A DNA stretch of 64,000 nucleotides from Rhodovulum sp. P5 (GCF_002079305.1 NZ_CP015039.1:1881501-1945500), one strand, 5' to 3'; numbered from the stretch's first letter, positions 49,758-59,307 are shown. Translations and numbers: made by a program. The notes: generated by a model from the letters alone, not told the origin.

Positions 49758-50651
49758 ATGACCGAAATGTTCGATGATCGCAAGGCACAGGCTTCGGCCT
49801 GGTTTCAGACCTTGCGTGACGAAATCGTGGCCGCCTTCGAGGCGCTTGAAGACAGTCAGACAACCGGCCCCTTCGCCGATCAGCCCGCCGGCCGGTTCGA
49901 GGTGACCGAGACCCGCCGCAAGAGCGAGGACGGTTCTGACGCCGGCGGCGGCGTGATGAGCGTGATGCGCGGCGGCCGGGTGTTCGAAAAGGTGGGCGTC
50001 AACATCTCGACCGTACACGGGCGGCTGAACCCTCAGGCGCAATCGGCGATGATGGCGCGCAAGGACATGCCCGGCCTGGCCGAAGACCCGCGCTTCTGGG
50101 CCTCGGGCGTCAGCCTTGTGGCGCATATGCAAAACCCCCACACGCCCGCAGTGCATCTGAACACGCGGATGTTCTGGACACCCCATGGCTGGTGGTTCGG
50201 GGGCGGCACCGATCTTAACCCCTGCCTGCCGCGGGACGAGGACACCGCCGATTTCCATGCGGTGCTGAAGACCCATTGCGACCGGCACGACACCAGCTAT
50301 TACCCCCGCTTCAAGGCCTGGGCGGACGAGTATTTCTTTGTTCCCCATCGCGGCCGGGCGCGGGGCGTCGGCGGCATCTTTTTCGACGACCACAATACCG
50401 GCGACTGGGACACGGATTTCGCCTTTGTCCGGGACGTCGGCCGTGCCTTCCTGCCGGCCTTCCTGCCGATCACCGAACGCCGCCGGGACGAGGCATGGAC
50501 CGACGACGACCGCGCAACGCTTTTCGCCCAGCGCGGCCTCTATGCCGAGTTCAACCTGCTCTACGACCGCGGCATCAAGTTCGGTCTGGCAACGGGCCAC
50601 GACCCCGACGCCATCCTGATGAGCATGCCGCCGCTGGCAAGCTGGCCGTAA
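49758..50651 (+). CDS. hemF: Oxygen-dependent coproporphyrinogen III oxidase
   Basis: HemF converts coproporphyrinogen III to protoporphyrinogen IX using O2. The 297-residue protein has GGRVFEKVGVNISTVHG, NPHTPAVHLNTRMF, WWFGGGTDLNPCLP and GRARGVGGIFFDDHN, all family hallmarks. It is full length. The start is the ATG at 49758 (MTEMFDDRKAQA). An oxygen-independent HemN enzyme would be needed for growth without oxygen and is not in the window. Confidence 0.97.
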   Translation: MTEMFDDRKAQASAWFQTLRDEIVAAFEALEDSQTTGPFADQPAGRFEVTETRRKSEDGSDAGGGVMSVMRGGRVFEKVGVNISTVHGRLNPQAQSAMMARKDMPGLAEDPRFWASGVSLVAHMQNPHTPAVHLNTRMFWTPHGWWFGGGTDLNPCLPRDEDTADFHAVLKTHCDRHDTSYYPRFKAWADEYFFVPHRGRARGVGGIFFDDHNTGDWDTDFAFVRDVGRAFLPAFLPITERRRDEAWTDDDRATLFAQRGLYAEFNLLYDRGIKFGLATGHDPDAILMSMPPLASWP

Positions 50652-50711
50652 CCCGCGCGTGGGGACTATCGAACAGCTTTTCAAGGCAAGCATTTGAAAA
50701 AATTTACCAAT

Positions 50712-50733
50712 CCACCCCGGAACCTTGGGGTGG
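50712..50733. terminator. Hairpin between hemF and the PRC-barrel gene
   Basis: CCACCCC at 50712-50718 pairs with GGGGTGG at 50727-50733 around an 8-base loop. It lies 60 bases after hemF and 48 before the next ATG. No T run follows. It could end hemF transcripts or shape the leader of the following gene. Confidence 0.35.
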
Positions 50734-50781
50734 GTGGTTCGGTTGTGGACATGAAGCGAACAACAAAGGAGGAAATCGCTC

Positions 50782-51258
50782 ATGAAACTGATGACAGCAA
50801 CCGTGACTGCCCTGACGCTTGCCGCGACCGGCGCACTGGCCGAAAACACTGGCGCGGGCATGAAGACCGGCTCGTCGATGGAGGTCGGCCAGACCTCTGG
50901 TGCGATGCAGCAGGCCGACGGCCTGATCCGCACGCGCGACATCACCGGCGGCAAGATCTACACGACGGCTGACACGACCGAAGGCGGCTGGAACCCGGCG
51001 GGCATGTTCGACAAGGTCCACGATGACTGGAAGGTCATCGGCGAGATCGAGGACGTGGTCCTGTCGCATGACGGCCAGATGATCGGCGTTGTCGGCGAGG
51101 TCGGCGGCTTTCTCGACATCGCGGACAAGCACGTGATGATCTCGGTCAGCGACCTGAACCTCGTCGCAGTGGACGACATGAAATACGCGTTGGTGACGCG
51201 GCTGACCGAAGAGCAGCTGGAGCAGAAGCAGAATGTCGACGAAGGCTTCTGGAACTGA
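50782..51258 (+). CDS. Secreted PRC-barrel domain protein
   Basis: This 158-residue protein begins with a signal peptide (MKLMTATVTALTLAATGALA, cleaved before ENT). The mature part has a PRC-barrel at about residues 80-135 (DWKVIGEIEDVVLSHDGQMI, GVVGEVGGFLDIADKHVM). PRC-barrels occur in the reaction centre H subunit and in RimM; the periplasmic members are of unknown role. The ATG has a very strong AAAGGAGG. A terminator follows, so it is monocistronic. Confidence 0.82.
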   Translation: MKLMTATVTALTLAATGALAENTGAGMKTGSSMEVGQTSGAMQQADGLIRTRDITGGKIYTTADTTEGGWNPAGMFDKVHDDWKVIGEIEDVVLSHDGQMIGVVGEVGGFLDIADKHVMISVSDLNLVAVDDMKYALVTRLTEEQLEQKQNVDEGFWN

Positions 51259-51280
51259 TCTGCCATCATCGGATGCACGA

Positions 51281-51316
51281 AGGGCGCCGGAACCATTCCG
51301 GCGCCCTTTTCTTTTC
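51281..51316 (+). terminator. Rho-independent terminator after the PRC-barrel gene
   Basis: GGGCGCCGGAA at 51282-51292 pairs with TTCCGGCGCCC at 51296-51306 around CCA, followed by TTTTCTTTT. It is 23 bases after the stop codon and stands between this gene and convergent hemE. Confidence 0.92.
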
Positions 51317-51354
51317 TGAACGATGTGCGTCGCGGCGCCTTGCGGCTGGCTGCC

Positions 51355-52392
51355 TTAGCCCCGCAGCGCCTCCAGCATGATCGTCACATTCTCGGGGTCG
51401 GCCTCGGGCGTGATGCCGTGGCCGAGGTTGAAAATATGGGGGCCTTTCGAGAAGGCTTCCTTGATCCGCTTGGTCTCATCGATCAACTCTTGCCCGCCGG
51501 TGACCATCAGGCCGGGCGCCATGTTGCCCTGCACGCAGCCATCGACCTGCACATTGGCCGCCGCCCAGTCCGCATCGACGGAGTTGTCGAGCGCGACGCA
51601 ATCGGCGCCGGTGGCCTTGGCGAAGCCGATATATTTCTCGCCCGCTTCGCGCGGGAAGGCGATGCAGGGCAGGCCCGGATGGCGGGATTTCAGCTCGTCG
51701 ATGATCCGCTTGGCCGGGGCCATCGCGTATTTGTCGAAATCCTCACCCTTCAGCGACCCGGCCCAGCTGTCGAAGATCTTGATGACCTCGGCCCCGGCCT
51801 CGACCTGCTTGGACAGGTATTCGATGGTGGCGTCGGTCAACAGGTCGATCAGCGCCTCAAACGTGGCGGTGTCCTCGGCCTTCAGCGCGTGCGCCGGGGC
51901 CTGATCCTTGGTGCCGCGGCCGGCGATCATGTAGGTCGCCACCGTCCAGGGCGCGCCAGCAAAGCCGATCAGCGTGGTCTCGGACGGCAGTTCGCGGGAC
52001 AGGATGCGCACGGTTTCATAGACCGGCGCCATGTGGTCGTGGATGTCGTCCTTGCCCTTCAGCGCCTTCAGCCCGTCGGGCCCGGTGATGGTGGACATGC
52101 GCGGACCTTCGCCCGTCTCGAACCACAACTCTGCCCCAAGCGCCTGCGGCAGAAGAAGGATGTCGGCAAAAAGAATCGCGGCGTCGAACCCGTAGCGGCG
52201 GATCGGCTGAAGCGTCACCTCGGCGGCCAGGTCCGAATTATAGCACAGCGACAGGAAGTCGCCCGCCTCGGCCCGCGTCGCCCGGTATTCGGGCAGGTAA
52301 CGGCCTGCTTGCCGCATCAGCCAGACCGGGGGCACATCCAGAGTTTCACCCGCAAGCGCCCTCAGCAGTTTTTTGGTTTCCGCCATCGTCAT
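51355..52392 (-). CDS. hemE: Uroporphyrinogen decarboxylase
   Basis: HemE removes four carboxyl groups from uroporphyrinogen III to give coproporphyrinogen III. The 345-residue enzyme has [20 protein letters not shown] near its N-terminus, the catalytic-site Arg and Asp in [15 protein letters not shown], and a C-terminal [16 protein letters not shown]. The ATG at 52392 or 52386 can serve. It is divergent from hemC, and hemF lies nearby, grouping three steps of tetrapyrrole synthesis. Confidence 0.97.
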   Translation of the reverse strand: MTMAETKKLLRALAGETLDVPPVWLMRQAGRYLPEYRATRAEAGDFLSLCYNSDLAAEVTLQPIRRYGFDAAILFADILLLPQALGAELWFETGEGPRMSTITGPDGLKALKGKDDIHDHMAPVYETVRILSRELPSETTLIGFAGAPWTVATYMIAGRGTKDQAPAHALKAEDTATFEALIDLLTDATIEYLSKQVEAGAEVIKIFDSWAGSLKGEDFDKYAMAPAKRIIDELKSRHPGLPCIAFPREAGEKYIGFAKATGADCVALDNSVDADWAAANVQVDGCVQGNMAPGLMVTGGQELIDETKRIKEAFSKGPHIFNLGHGITPEADPENVTIMLEALRG

Positions 52393-52490
52393 CCCCGTTT
52401 ATTGGTGCGGCCTGTCGTCCCCTGCTTGCGTCAGCATGTCAAGACGGGCCGAGTTGTCAGGACGACGTGACGCGATTAGAGGTTTGGCGC

Positions 52491-53441
52491 ATGGCTATCA
52501 CACTTCCTTCCCCCGCTTCACCCCTCAAGATCGGCACCCGCGGGTCACCGCTGGCGCTGGCGCAGGCCCATCAGACGCGCGAATTGCTGATGAAAGCCTT
52601 CGATCTGCCCGAGGATGCGTTCGAAATCGTGGTCATCCAGACCATCGCTGACCGCGTGCTGGACCGCGCCTTGAAAGAGATCGGCGGCAAGGGCCTGTTC
52701 ACGAAGGAAATCGAGGAGGCCATGATCGAGGGCCGGATCGATATCGCCGTGCACTCGACCAAGGACATGGCGGTGGAACAGCCAGAGGGGCTGATTCTGG
52801 ACACCTTCCTGCCGCGCGAAGATTATCGCGACGCGTTCATCTCGCCCAAGTTCAAGGGGATCAAGGAGCTTGCCGAGGGGGCGGTTGTCGGCACATCCTC
52901 CCTGCGCCGCCGGGCGCAACTGTTGAACTATCGCCCCGACCTGAAGGTCGTGGAATTCCGGGGCAACGTACAGACCCGCCTGAAAAAGCTGGAAGACGGC
53001 GTGGCCGAGGCAACATTCCTTGCCATGGCGGGCCTCAACCGCCTGGGGATGCAGGAAATCGCGCAATCGGCCATCGAACCCGAAGAAATGCTGCCCGCGG
53101 TTGCCCAGGGCGCGATCGGGATCGAGCGGCGCAAGGACGACCCGCTGGCCGTCCACCTGCTGGAAGCCCTGCACCACAAGGAAACCGGCGAGCAGATGGC
53201 GGCGGAACGTGCTTTCCTCGGCGCGCTGGATGGATCTTGCGAAACGCCCATCGGGGGCCTTGCCCAGCATGAGGGTGGCAATATCTGGCTGCGCGGCGAG
53301 ATTCTGCGCCCCGACGGCAGCGAAAGCATCAAGGGCGAAGATCGCGCGCCGATCGAGGATGCCGCCGAAATGGGCTGGGCCCTTGGCAAGAAACTGCGCG
53401 AACAGGCCGGCGAAGGTTTCTTCGACTGGGTCGGGCAGTAA
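52491..53441 (+). CDS. hemC: Porphobilinogen deaminase (hydroxymethylbilane synthase)
   Basis: HemC joins four porphobilinogens into hydroxymethylbilane. The 316-residue protein shows LKIGTRGSPLALAQAHQTRE, the catalytic Asp region RIDIAVHSTKDM, SSLRRRAQLL and the dipyrromethane-binding C250 in LDGSCETPIGG. The ATG at 52491 has AGAGG; a GTG at 52467 is less likely. It is divergent from hemE over 98 bases, which hold only a TGT-N12-ACG near-match to the PpsR motif. Confidence 0.97.
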   Translation: MAITLPSPASPLKIGTRGSPLALAQAHQTRELLMKAFDLPEDAFEIVVIQTIADRVLDRALKEIGGKGLFTKEIEEAMIEGRIDIAVHSTKDMAVEQPEGLILDTFLPREDYRDAFISPKFKGIKELAEGAVVGTSSLRRRAQLLNYRPDLKVVEFRGNVQTRLKKLEDGVAEATFLAMAGLNRLGMQEIAQSAIEPEEMLPAVAQGAIGIERRKDDPLAVHLLEALHHKETGEQMAAERAFLGALDGSCETPIGGLAQHEGGNIWLRGEILRPDGSESIKGEDRAPIEDAAEMGWALGKKLREQAGEGFFDWVGQ

Positions 53442-53455
53442 CCCCCTGACGTTTG

Positions 53456-53479
53456 GCGCCGGGCCGAAAGGTCCGGCGC
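53456..53479. terminator. GC-rich GAAA-loop hairpin between hemC and the MgtE-like gene
   Basis: GCGCCGGGCC pairs with GGTCCGGCGC (one G-T pair) around a GAAA tetraloop at 53456-53479. It lies between convergent genes. There is no T run in either direction. Confidence 0.45.
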
Positions 53480-53480
53480 G

Positions 53481-54455
53481 CTACAGGATCAGCAGGCTGA
53501 CCATCACGAAATAGATGATCAGGCTGGCGGCGTCCTGAATGACCGTGCAGACCGGGCCGCTGCCCATCGCCGGATCTGATCCCAGCCGGTCGAACAGCCA
53601 CGGCAACGCAAAACCCACCACCGACGACACGGCACCACCAGCCAGCACGGCCAGCCCGACGGCCAGCGCCAGCAGCCCATCGCCGAACACGACCAACACG
53701 CCCAGGCCTGCGATTCCGCCCAGCGCCAACCCGATCGCGCCGCCGATCACCATTTCGTCGCGCAACAGGTCGCGGATCGAGACATCGCTTGTGGACAGCC
53801 CGCGGACCGACACAGAAACCGCCTGCGTCCCGATGGCCCCGGCAATGTAGACCAGCGCCGGGACGAAGAACGCGACCGAGACATTGGCCGCCAGCGCCTC
53901 CTCAAAGCCGACCATGACCAGCGTGACGACCGTGGAGGCCGCGAGCCCGAATATGAGCCATGGAAGACGCCGCGTGATCCGCTCTCGCACCGGGGCATCC
54001 AGCGCGGCACCGGGGCCGTCGTCATGGGCGGCGATCCCGGCAAGGCGCTGCAAATCCTCCATATGCTCATCGCGCAGGATGCGGAACAGCGCCTCGGGCG
54101 GGACCGCGCCGATCAGGCGGCCATCGCCATCGACCACGGGCACGGCGATCATGTTCAGCCGGATCGCCAATGTGGCGATCTCCTCTTGGTCAGCCTCGGG
54201 CGTCACCGCCTCGTGCTCCGGCTCCATCATCTCGCCGATGGTGCGTCCGCCGCTGCCGAACAGATCGTTGATGCGGACGATCCCGATCAGGCGCTCGTCG
54301 TCGTCCGTGACAAAGACCGTATCGGCACAGAGGAAGCTTTGCCCGCTCAGATCCGCGATCACCCAGGCCGCCGGCAGGTCGGGCCGCGCAGTGGGGATCG
54401 AGGTCACCATATGTTCGGCCGCGGTATCGCGGTGCGCGTCTTGCTGATCGGTCAT
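53481..54455 (-). CDS. MgtE-type divalent cation transporter lacking the N-terminal domain
   Basis: This 324-residue protein has a CBS-domain pair (about residues 15-140, with VTDDDERLIGIVRINDLF and VVDGDGRLIGAVPPEALF) followed by the MgtE membrane domain of five helices. That domain has the pore-region stretch AGAIGTQAVSVSVRGL and the C-terminal DPAMGSGPVCTVIQDAASLI. The N-terminal helical MgtE_N domain of Thermus-type MgtE is absent. It probably carries Mg2+ or a related ion. It lies 78 bases downstream of the esterase gene, same strand. Confidence 0.85.
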   Translation of the reverse strand: MTDQQDAHRDTAAEHMVTSIPTARPDLPAAWVIADLSGQSFLCADTVFVTDDDERLIGIVRINDLFGSGGRTIGEMMEPEHEAVTPEADQEEIATLAIRLNMIAVPVVDGDGRLIGAVPPEALFRILRDEHMEDLQRLAGIAAHDDGPGAALDAPVRERITRRLPWLIFGLAASTVVTLVMVGFEEALAANVSVAFFVPALVYIAGAIGTQAVSVSVRGLSTSDVSIRDLLRDEMVIGGAIGLALGGIAGLGVLVVFGDGLLALAVGLAVLAGGAVSSVVGFALPWLFDRLGSDPAMGSGPVCTVIQDAASLIIYFVMVSLLIL

Positions 54456-54533
54456 GACCTGTTCCCTGTCCTGTCGGGGCGAGGGTAGACCGGTCAACCC
54501 GTTCGAACCAGACACCTTTCAACCCTGCGGCGA

Positions 54534-55229
54534 TCAGGGGCCCTTTGCGCGTTCGACAAGCTGCAGAACGGTGGGGCCCATCCCGTCGACGATCACCTCT
54601 ACCCCGGCTGCGGAGGGGTGAATGCCATCGTCCTGCATATAGGTGCGCATCGCCGAAGGCCGGTCGGAGATATCCGTCAGCCCCTGGAAAAAGCTTTCGA
54701 GGTAGAGTGTATCGTAGGTCGCGGCCAGCTCTGGGTACATCGCATCGAATGCCGCCTTGTAATCGGGCCCGTAATTGCCCGGCGCCTGCATGCCGATCAA
54801 CAGCACCGCAACATCCGCGGCCTGCGCGGCCTGCAGGATCCCGTCGAGATTCGCGCGGGAGGCCGCGGGGTCGATCCCCCGCAGCAGGTCATTGCCGCCC
54901 AGCGCCACGATCAGCGCATCGACCTCGGGCGTCAGGGTCCAGCCGACACGCGACAGGCCCCCCGCCGTCGTATCACCCGACACGCCCGCGTTCAGCACGC
55001 GCACATCCGCGCCATTCGCCTGCAACCAGCGTTCCAGTTGCGGCACGAACCCGTCCTCCTGCGGCAGGCCGTAGCCTTGGGTCAGGCTGTCGCCCAGCGC
55101 CGCGATTGTGACCGGGTCGGCCAGGGCCGCGCCCGCGCCAAGGAGCAGTGCACAGGCAATCGTGAACTTGCGGGCCGTGGCCCGTGCACCATATGCAAGC
55201 CCAACGACCAGACCGGAAAGGCCCCCCAT
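54534..55229 (-). CDS. Periplasmic GDSL/SGNH arylesterase (TesA-like)
   Basis: This 231-residue hydrolase has SGNH blocks: GDSLTQGYG with the catalytic serine, the glycine in VSGDTTAGG, LGGNDLLRG, and the Asp-His pair in DGIHPSAAG. An N-terminal hydrophobic stretch (KFTIACALLLGAGAALA) predicts export. TesA-type enzymes have thioesterase, arylesterase or lysophospholipase activity. Its ATG overlaps head to head with that of the ABC ATPase gene. Confidence 0.9.
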   Translation of the reverse strand: MGGLSGLVVGLAYGARATARKFTIACALLLGAGAALADPVTIAALGDSLTQGYGLPQEDGFVPQLERWLQANGADVRVLNAGVSGDTTAGGLSRVGWTLTPEVDALIVALGGNDLLRGIDPAASRANLDGILQAAQAADVAVLLIGMQAPGNYGPDYKAAFDAMYPELAATYDTLYLESFFQGLTDISDRPSAMRTYMQDDGIHPSAAGVEVIVDGMGPTVLQLVERAKGP

Positions 55230-55923
55230 GACTGACCCGATCCTTTCGCTGTCCGACGTGACGCTGACACTTGCCGGCAATGCCGGACCGGTGGAAATCC
55301 TGCACGGCATCAGCCTGTCGGTGTCCAGGGGCGAAACACTCGGGTTGATCGGTCCATCGGGGTCGGGCAAGTCGTCTCTCCTCATGCTGATGGGCGGGCT
55401 GGAACGTGCCAGCGCCGGTCAGGTCACGGCCCTTGGGCAGGATCTGACCGCGATGAACGAGGACCAGCTTGCCCGGTTCCGCAGGGAGCATATGGGCGTG
55501 GTCTTCCAGTCTTTCCACCTGATCCCGACGATGACGGCGCTTGAAAATGTCGCAACGCCGCTGGAGTTGGCGGGGCACAAGGACGCCTTCGACCAGGCAG
55601 AGGAAGAGTTGCGCGCCGTGGGCCTTGGGGCGCGGATCGGCCACTATCCCAGCCAGATGTCGGGGGGTGAACAGCAGCGGGTCGCCCTGGCCCGGGCTGC
55701 TGCCCCGCGCCCGCATATCCTGCTGGCCGATGAGCCCACGGGGAACCTCGACGGGGCCAACGGCGCCGCGATCATGGACTTGCTGTTCGGACTGCGCGAC
55801 CGGCACGGGGCGACTCTGGTGCTGGTCACCCACGCCCCCGACCTGGCCGCCCGATGCGACCGGGTGGTGCGCCTGTCGGACGGTCGCATTTCAGGGGAAG
55901 ACGTGCGGAGGGCCGCGGAATGA
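55228..55923 (+). CDS. ABC transporter ATP-binding protein (YbbA/LolD type)
   Basis: This 231-residue ATPase has Walker A GPSGSGKSSLLMLMGG, signature MSGGEQQRVALARA and Walker B HILLADEPTGNLDG. The pattern is that of the MacB/LolD/YbbA family, which power mechanical work on lipids or lipoproteins. A YbbA-type ATPase beside a tesA gene is a common pairing, as here. Its stop overlaps the start of the permease. Confidence 0.93.
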   Translation: MTDPILSLSDVTLTLAGNAGPVEILHGISLSVSRGETLGLIGPSGSGKSSLLMLMGGLERASAGQVTALGQDLTAMNEDQLARFRREHMGVVFQSFHLIPTMTALENVATPLELAGHKDAFDQAEEELRAVGLGARIGHYPSQMSGGEQQRVALARAAAPRPHILLADEPTGNLDGANGAAIMDLLFGLRDRHGATLVLVTHAPDLAARCDRVVRLSDGRISGEDVRRAAE

Positions 55924-58442
55924 GCCTGACCGTCGCCGCCCGCATCGCACGGCGGGAACTGCGCGGGGGGCTGCGGGGCTTCTACGTCTTCCTGTCCTGT
56001 CTGGCGCTTGGCGTGGCCGCGATTGCCGCGGTGGGGTCGGTCCGCGAAAGTATTCAGGACGGGCTGAAGCGTGAGGGCGCAGTGCTCCTGGGCGGCGACG
56101 CGGAGATGTCCTTTACCTACCGCTACGCCGAACCGGACGAACGCGCATGGATGGAGCTGATCGCGACCGAGGTGTCAGAGATCGTGGATTTCCGTTCCAT
56201 GTTGGTGGTGGAGCGGGACGGGGAAACCGAACGCGGCCTGACACAGGTCAAGGGCGTGGACAGCGCCTATCCGCTCTACGGTCAGGTGGCGCTTGCCCCC
56301 GACATCCCGCTGGATGAGGCGCTGGCGGGCAACGGCGCGGTGATGGAGCGCGTGCTGGCCGACCGTTTGGGCCTGAAACCGGGCGATGCTTTCCGCCTTG
56401 GCACCGGAGATTACACCCTGTCGGCCGTCCTGACGCGCGAACCGGACGGCGCGGGCGATGGCTTTGGACTGGGCCCGCGGCTGATCCTGCGGACAGAAGC
56501 GCTGGACGGGTCGGGCCTGTTGCAGCCCGGCACGCTGTTCGACACGAAATACCGGCTGGCCCTGCCACCCGGCGCCGACATGGCCGCGCTGGAACGGGAG
56601 GCCGACCGCCGCTTTGCCGATCACGGCATGCGCTGGCGCGATGCCCGCAACGGGGCGCCGGGGCTGACCCGTTTCGTGGACCGGATGGCGTCGTTCCTGG
56701 TGCTCGTTGGCCTCGCGGGGCTTGCGGTTGGCGGGGTGGGCGTGTCGGCCGCCGTGCGCGCCTATATCGACGGCAAGACAGAGGTCATCGCGATCCTGAA
56801 AACGCTGGGGGCCGAGGGGCGCACGATCCTCTGGGCCTACCTGCTCCAGATCGGGGCGCTCGCGGTCCTTGGGATTGCGTTGGGCCTGACCCTCGGCGCC
56901 GTGGCGCCACTGGCCTTCGCGCCGCTGATCCAAGCGAAACTGCCCGTGCAGGCCGAGATCGCGGTCTATGGCCGGCCTCTGGCCGAGGCGGCGCTTTACG
57001 GCGCGCTGACGGCCTTTCTGTTCACGCTCTGGCCGCTGGCCCGGACGGAAGAGGTACGCGCCGCGGCACTGTTCCGCGATGCCTCGGGCCGCACCCGCGC
57101 CTGGCCCCATCGCCGCTATGTCATCGCGACGGCAATGCTCGCGGCCGTGCTGATCGGGGTGGCGGCGTGGTTTTCCGGCGTCGCCAAATTGGCACTCTGG
57201 ATGGCCGTCGGGATCGTGGCGGCGCTTGGGCTGCTGCTGCTGGCCGCGGCGGGCTTGCGGCTCGTCTCCCGCCGGCTGGCCCGGGCCCGGGTGGTCCGGG
57301 GGCGCACGGCGCTGCGTCTGGCCCTGGGCGCGGTCGGGGGCCCGGGGGCAGAGACCGGATCGGTCGTCCTTTCACTGGGGCTGGGCCTGTCGATCCTCGC
57401 CGCGGTGGGGCAGATCGACTACAATCTGCGCGACTCCATCCGGCAGGAATTGCCCGAGGTCGCGCCGTCCTATTTCATCGTGGACATTCAGGGCCACCAG
57501 CTTGACGGCGTGATGGACCGGCTGACATCCGACCCCGGTGTCAGCCGGGTCGAAACCGCCCCGATGCTGCGTGGCGTGATCACCCGGATCAACGGCCAAC
57601 CGGCAAAGGAGGTCGCGGGCGATCATTGGGTGATCCGCGGCGACCGGGGTCTGACCTACGCCGCCGAACCGCCCGCCGGCACCATCATCAATGGCGGCGC
57701 ATGGTGGCCAAAGGACTATGACGGCCCACCGCAAATGAGCTTTTCCGACGAAGAGGCCGAGGAGATCGGGCTGAAACTGGGCGACACGGTCACCGTCAAC
57801 ATCCTTGGCCGCGACATCACCGCCACGGTCACAAGCTTTCGGGACGTCGATTTTTCCACCGCCGGGATCGGTTTCGTGATGTCGATGAATCCCGGTGCGC
57901 TGCAGGGGGCCCCCCATACCCACATCGCCACGATCTATGCCGAACCGGAGGCCGAGGCCGCGATCCTGCGCGATCTGGCCAGCAGCTATCCCAATATCAC
58001 GGCGATCCGTATACGCGACGCCATCGACCGGGTGTCGGAGGTCCTGTCCTCGCTAGCCGCGGCGATCACCTATGGCGCCTCTGCCACGCTGGTCACGGGG
58101 CTGATCGTGCTGATCGGGGCCGCCGCCGCGGGGGAACGGGCGCGGGTGTATGAGGCTGCCGTTCTGAAAACCGTTGGCGCCGTCCGTGGGCAGGTGCTGG
58201 CGTATTTCGCGCTGCGATCCGCCCTTTTGGGGGCCGCGGCCGGGGCGGTGGCGATCGTTGCGGGCGGGGTGGCCGGCTGGGCGGTGATGGAGTTCGTGAT
58301 GATGGGCGGGTATGAGTTCGAACCCGTATCGGCCCTGGCCATCGTTACCGGCGGCGCGCTGGCCACCCTGCTGTCCGGGCTGGCCTTTGCTTGGCGGCCA
58401 CTGGCAGCGCGGCCCGCACGGGTTCTGCGGGCCCGGGAATGA
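55920..58442 (+). CDS. ABC transporter permease (YbbP/FtsX family)
   Basis: This 840-residue permease has ten or so membrane helices in two FtsX modules. The first follows an N-terminal helix and a large periplasmic domain (FVDRMASFLVLVGLAGLAVG), the second closes the protein after a second periplasmic domain. YbbP has this layout. With the upstream ATPase and neighbouring TesA-like esterase it is probably linked to envelope lipid handling; the substrate is unknown. Confidence 0.92.
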   Translation: MSLTVAARIARRELRGGLRGFYVFLSCLALGVAAIAAVGSVRESIQDGLKREGAVLLGGDAEMSFTYRYAEPDERAWMELIATEVSEIVDFRSMLVVERDGETERGLTQVKGVDSAYPLYGQVALAPDIPLDEALAGNGAVMERVLADRLGLKPGDAFRLGTGDYTLSAVLTREPDGAGDGFGLGPRLILRTEALDGSGLLQPGTLFDTKYRLALPPGADMAALEREADRRFADHGMRWRDARNGAPGLTRFVDRMASFLVLVGLAGLAVGGVGVSAAVRAYIDGKTEVIAILKTLGAEGRTILWAYLLQIGALAVLGIALGLTLGAVAPLAFAPLIQAKLPVQAEIAVYGRPLAEAALYGALTAFLFTLWPLARTEEVRAAALFRDASGRTRAWPHRRYVIATAMLAAVLIGVAAWFSGVAKLALWMAVGIVAALGLLLLAAAGLRLVSRRLARARVVRGRTALRLALGAVGGPGAETGSVVLSLGLGLSILAAVGQIDYNLRDSIRQELPEVAPSYFIVDIQGHQLDGVMDRLTSDPGVSRVETAPMLRGVITRINGQPAKEVAGDHWVIRGDRGLTYAAEPPAGTIINGGAWWPKDYDGPPQMSFSDEEAEEIGLKLGDTVTVNILGRDITATVTSFRDVDFSTAGIGFVMSMNPGALQGAPHTHIATIYAEPEAEAAILRDLASSYPNITAIRIRDAIDRVSEVLSSLAAAITYGASATLVTGLIVLIGAAAAGERARVYEAAVLKTVGAVRGQVLAYFALRSALLGAAAGAVAIVAGGVAGWAVMEFVMMGGYEFEPVSALAIVTGGALATLLSGLAFAWRPLAARPARVLRARE

Positions 58443-58521
58443 GGCCCGCGGCACAGCAGCATGACCGCCGTGCGTTTCTTACCTGCCGTCGCAACAGAAC
58501 CGGGCGCGGGTTCGCGGCGCG

Positions 58522-59307
58522 TCAACCCCGCCGCGGCACCGCCAGGCTGACCGCGAACAGCACCGCTGCCGCCACCACGATACTGGGCCCCGCCGGCGTA
58601 TCCTGAAGAAGGGACAGGCCCAGCCCGCCCAGAACCGCCGCACTGGCCAACAGGCTGGCCAGCAGGGCCATTGCCTCCGGTGAGCGGGCCAGCGGGCGGG
58701 CGGCGGCGGCCGGGATGATCAGCATGGCGACAATCAACAGCGCACCGACGACCTGAATCGCGACGGCGACGACCAGCGCCAACGCCACGGTCAGCACCAA
58801 CCGCTCCCGCGCGGGGTCAAGCCCCGAGGCCGTCGCCAGTTCCTCGCTGACCGTGACCGTCACCAGCGCGTTCCAACGCCAAAGCAAAAGCCCAACGACA
58901 CCCAGCGCGCCCAAGGCGATGGCGGCAAGGTCAGCGCGACTGACCGCAAGGATGTCGCCGAACAGATAGGCCGACAGGTCCACCCGGACCCCGTGCAGGA
59001 AGGACACCGCGACAAGACCGAAGGCCAGCGCCCCATGGGCCAGAACGCCCAGCGCGGTGTCCATCGCCATGCCCCGGCCCGACAGTTGCGTGACCAGCAG
59101 CGCCATCGCCAAGGCCGCCACCAGCGTCCCAGCGAAGATCGACAGCGAAAACCCCAGCGCCAGCGCCACGCCAAGGATCGCCGCGTGCGAGGTCGCCTCT
59201 CCGAAATAGGCCATGCGCCGCCAGACGACAAAGGCGCCAAGGGGCCCGGCGGCAAGTGCCACGGCCAGCCCCGCCAGCGCGGCGCGGACAAGGAAATCAT
59301 CCAGCAT
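58522..59307 (-). CDS. znuB: Zinc ABC transporter permease
   Basis: This 261-residue membrane protein with about eight helices matches ZnuB: FVVWRRMAYFGEATSHAAIL and GVLAHGALAFGLVAVSF are conserved cation-passage regions, and GALLIVAMLIIPAAAARPLA lies near the end. It starts 11 bases inside the 3' end of znuC, so it is cotranslated. It ends the zur-znuC-znuB operon. Confidence 0.95.
   Translation of the reverse strand: MLDDFLVRAALAGLAVALAAGPLGAFVVWRRMAYFGEATSHAAILGVALALGFSLSIFAGTLVAALAMALLVTQLSGRGMAMDTALGVLAHGALAFGLVAVSFLHGVRVDLSAYLFGDILAVSRADLAAIALGALGVVGLLLWRWNALVTVTVSEELATASGLDPARERLVLTVALALVVAVAIQVVGALLIVAMLIIPAAAARPLARSPEAMALLASLLASAAVLGGLGLSLLQDTPAGPSIVVAAAVLFAVSLAVPRRG

Noticed and set aside
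52393..52490. Possible PpsR site between hemE and hemC
   Set aside because: The best match is TGT-N12-ACG, missing the last base of the palindrome, and stands alone.
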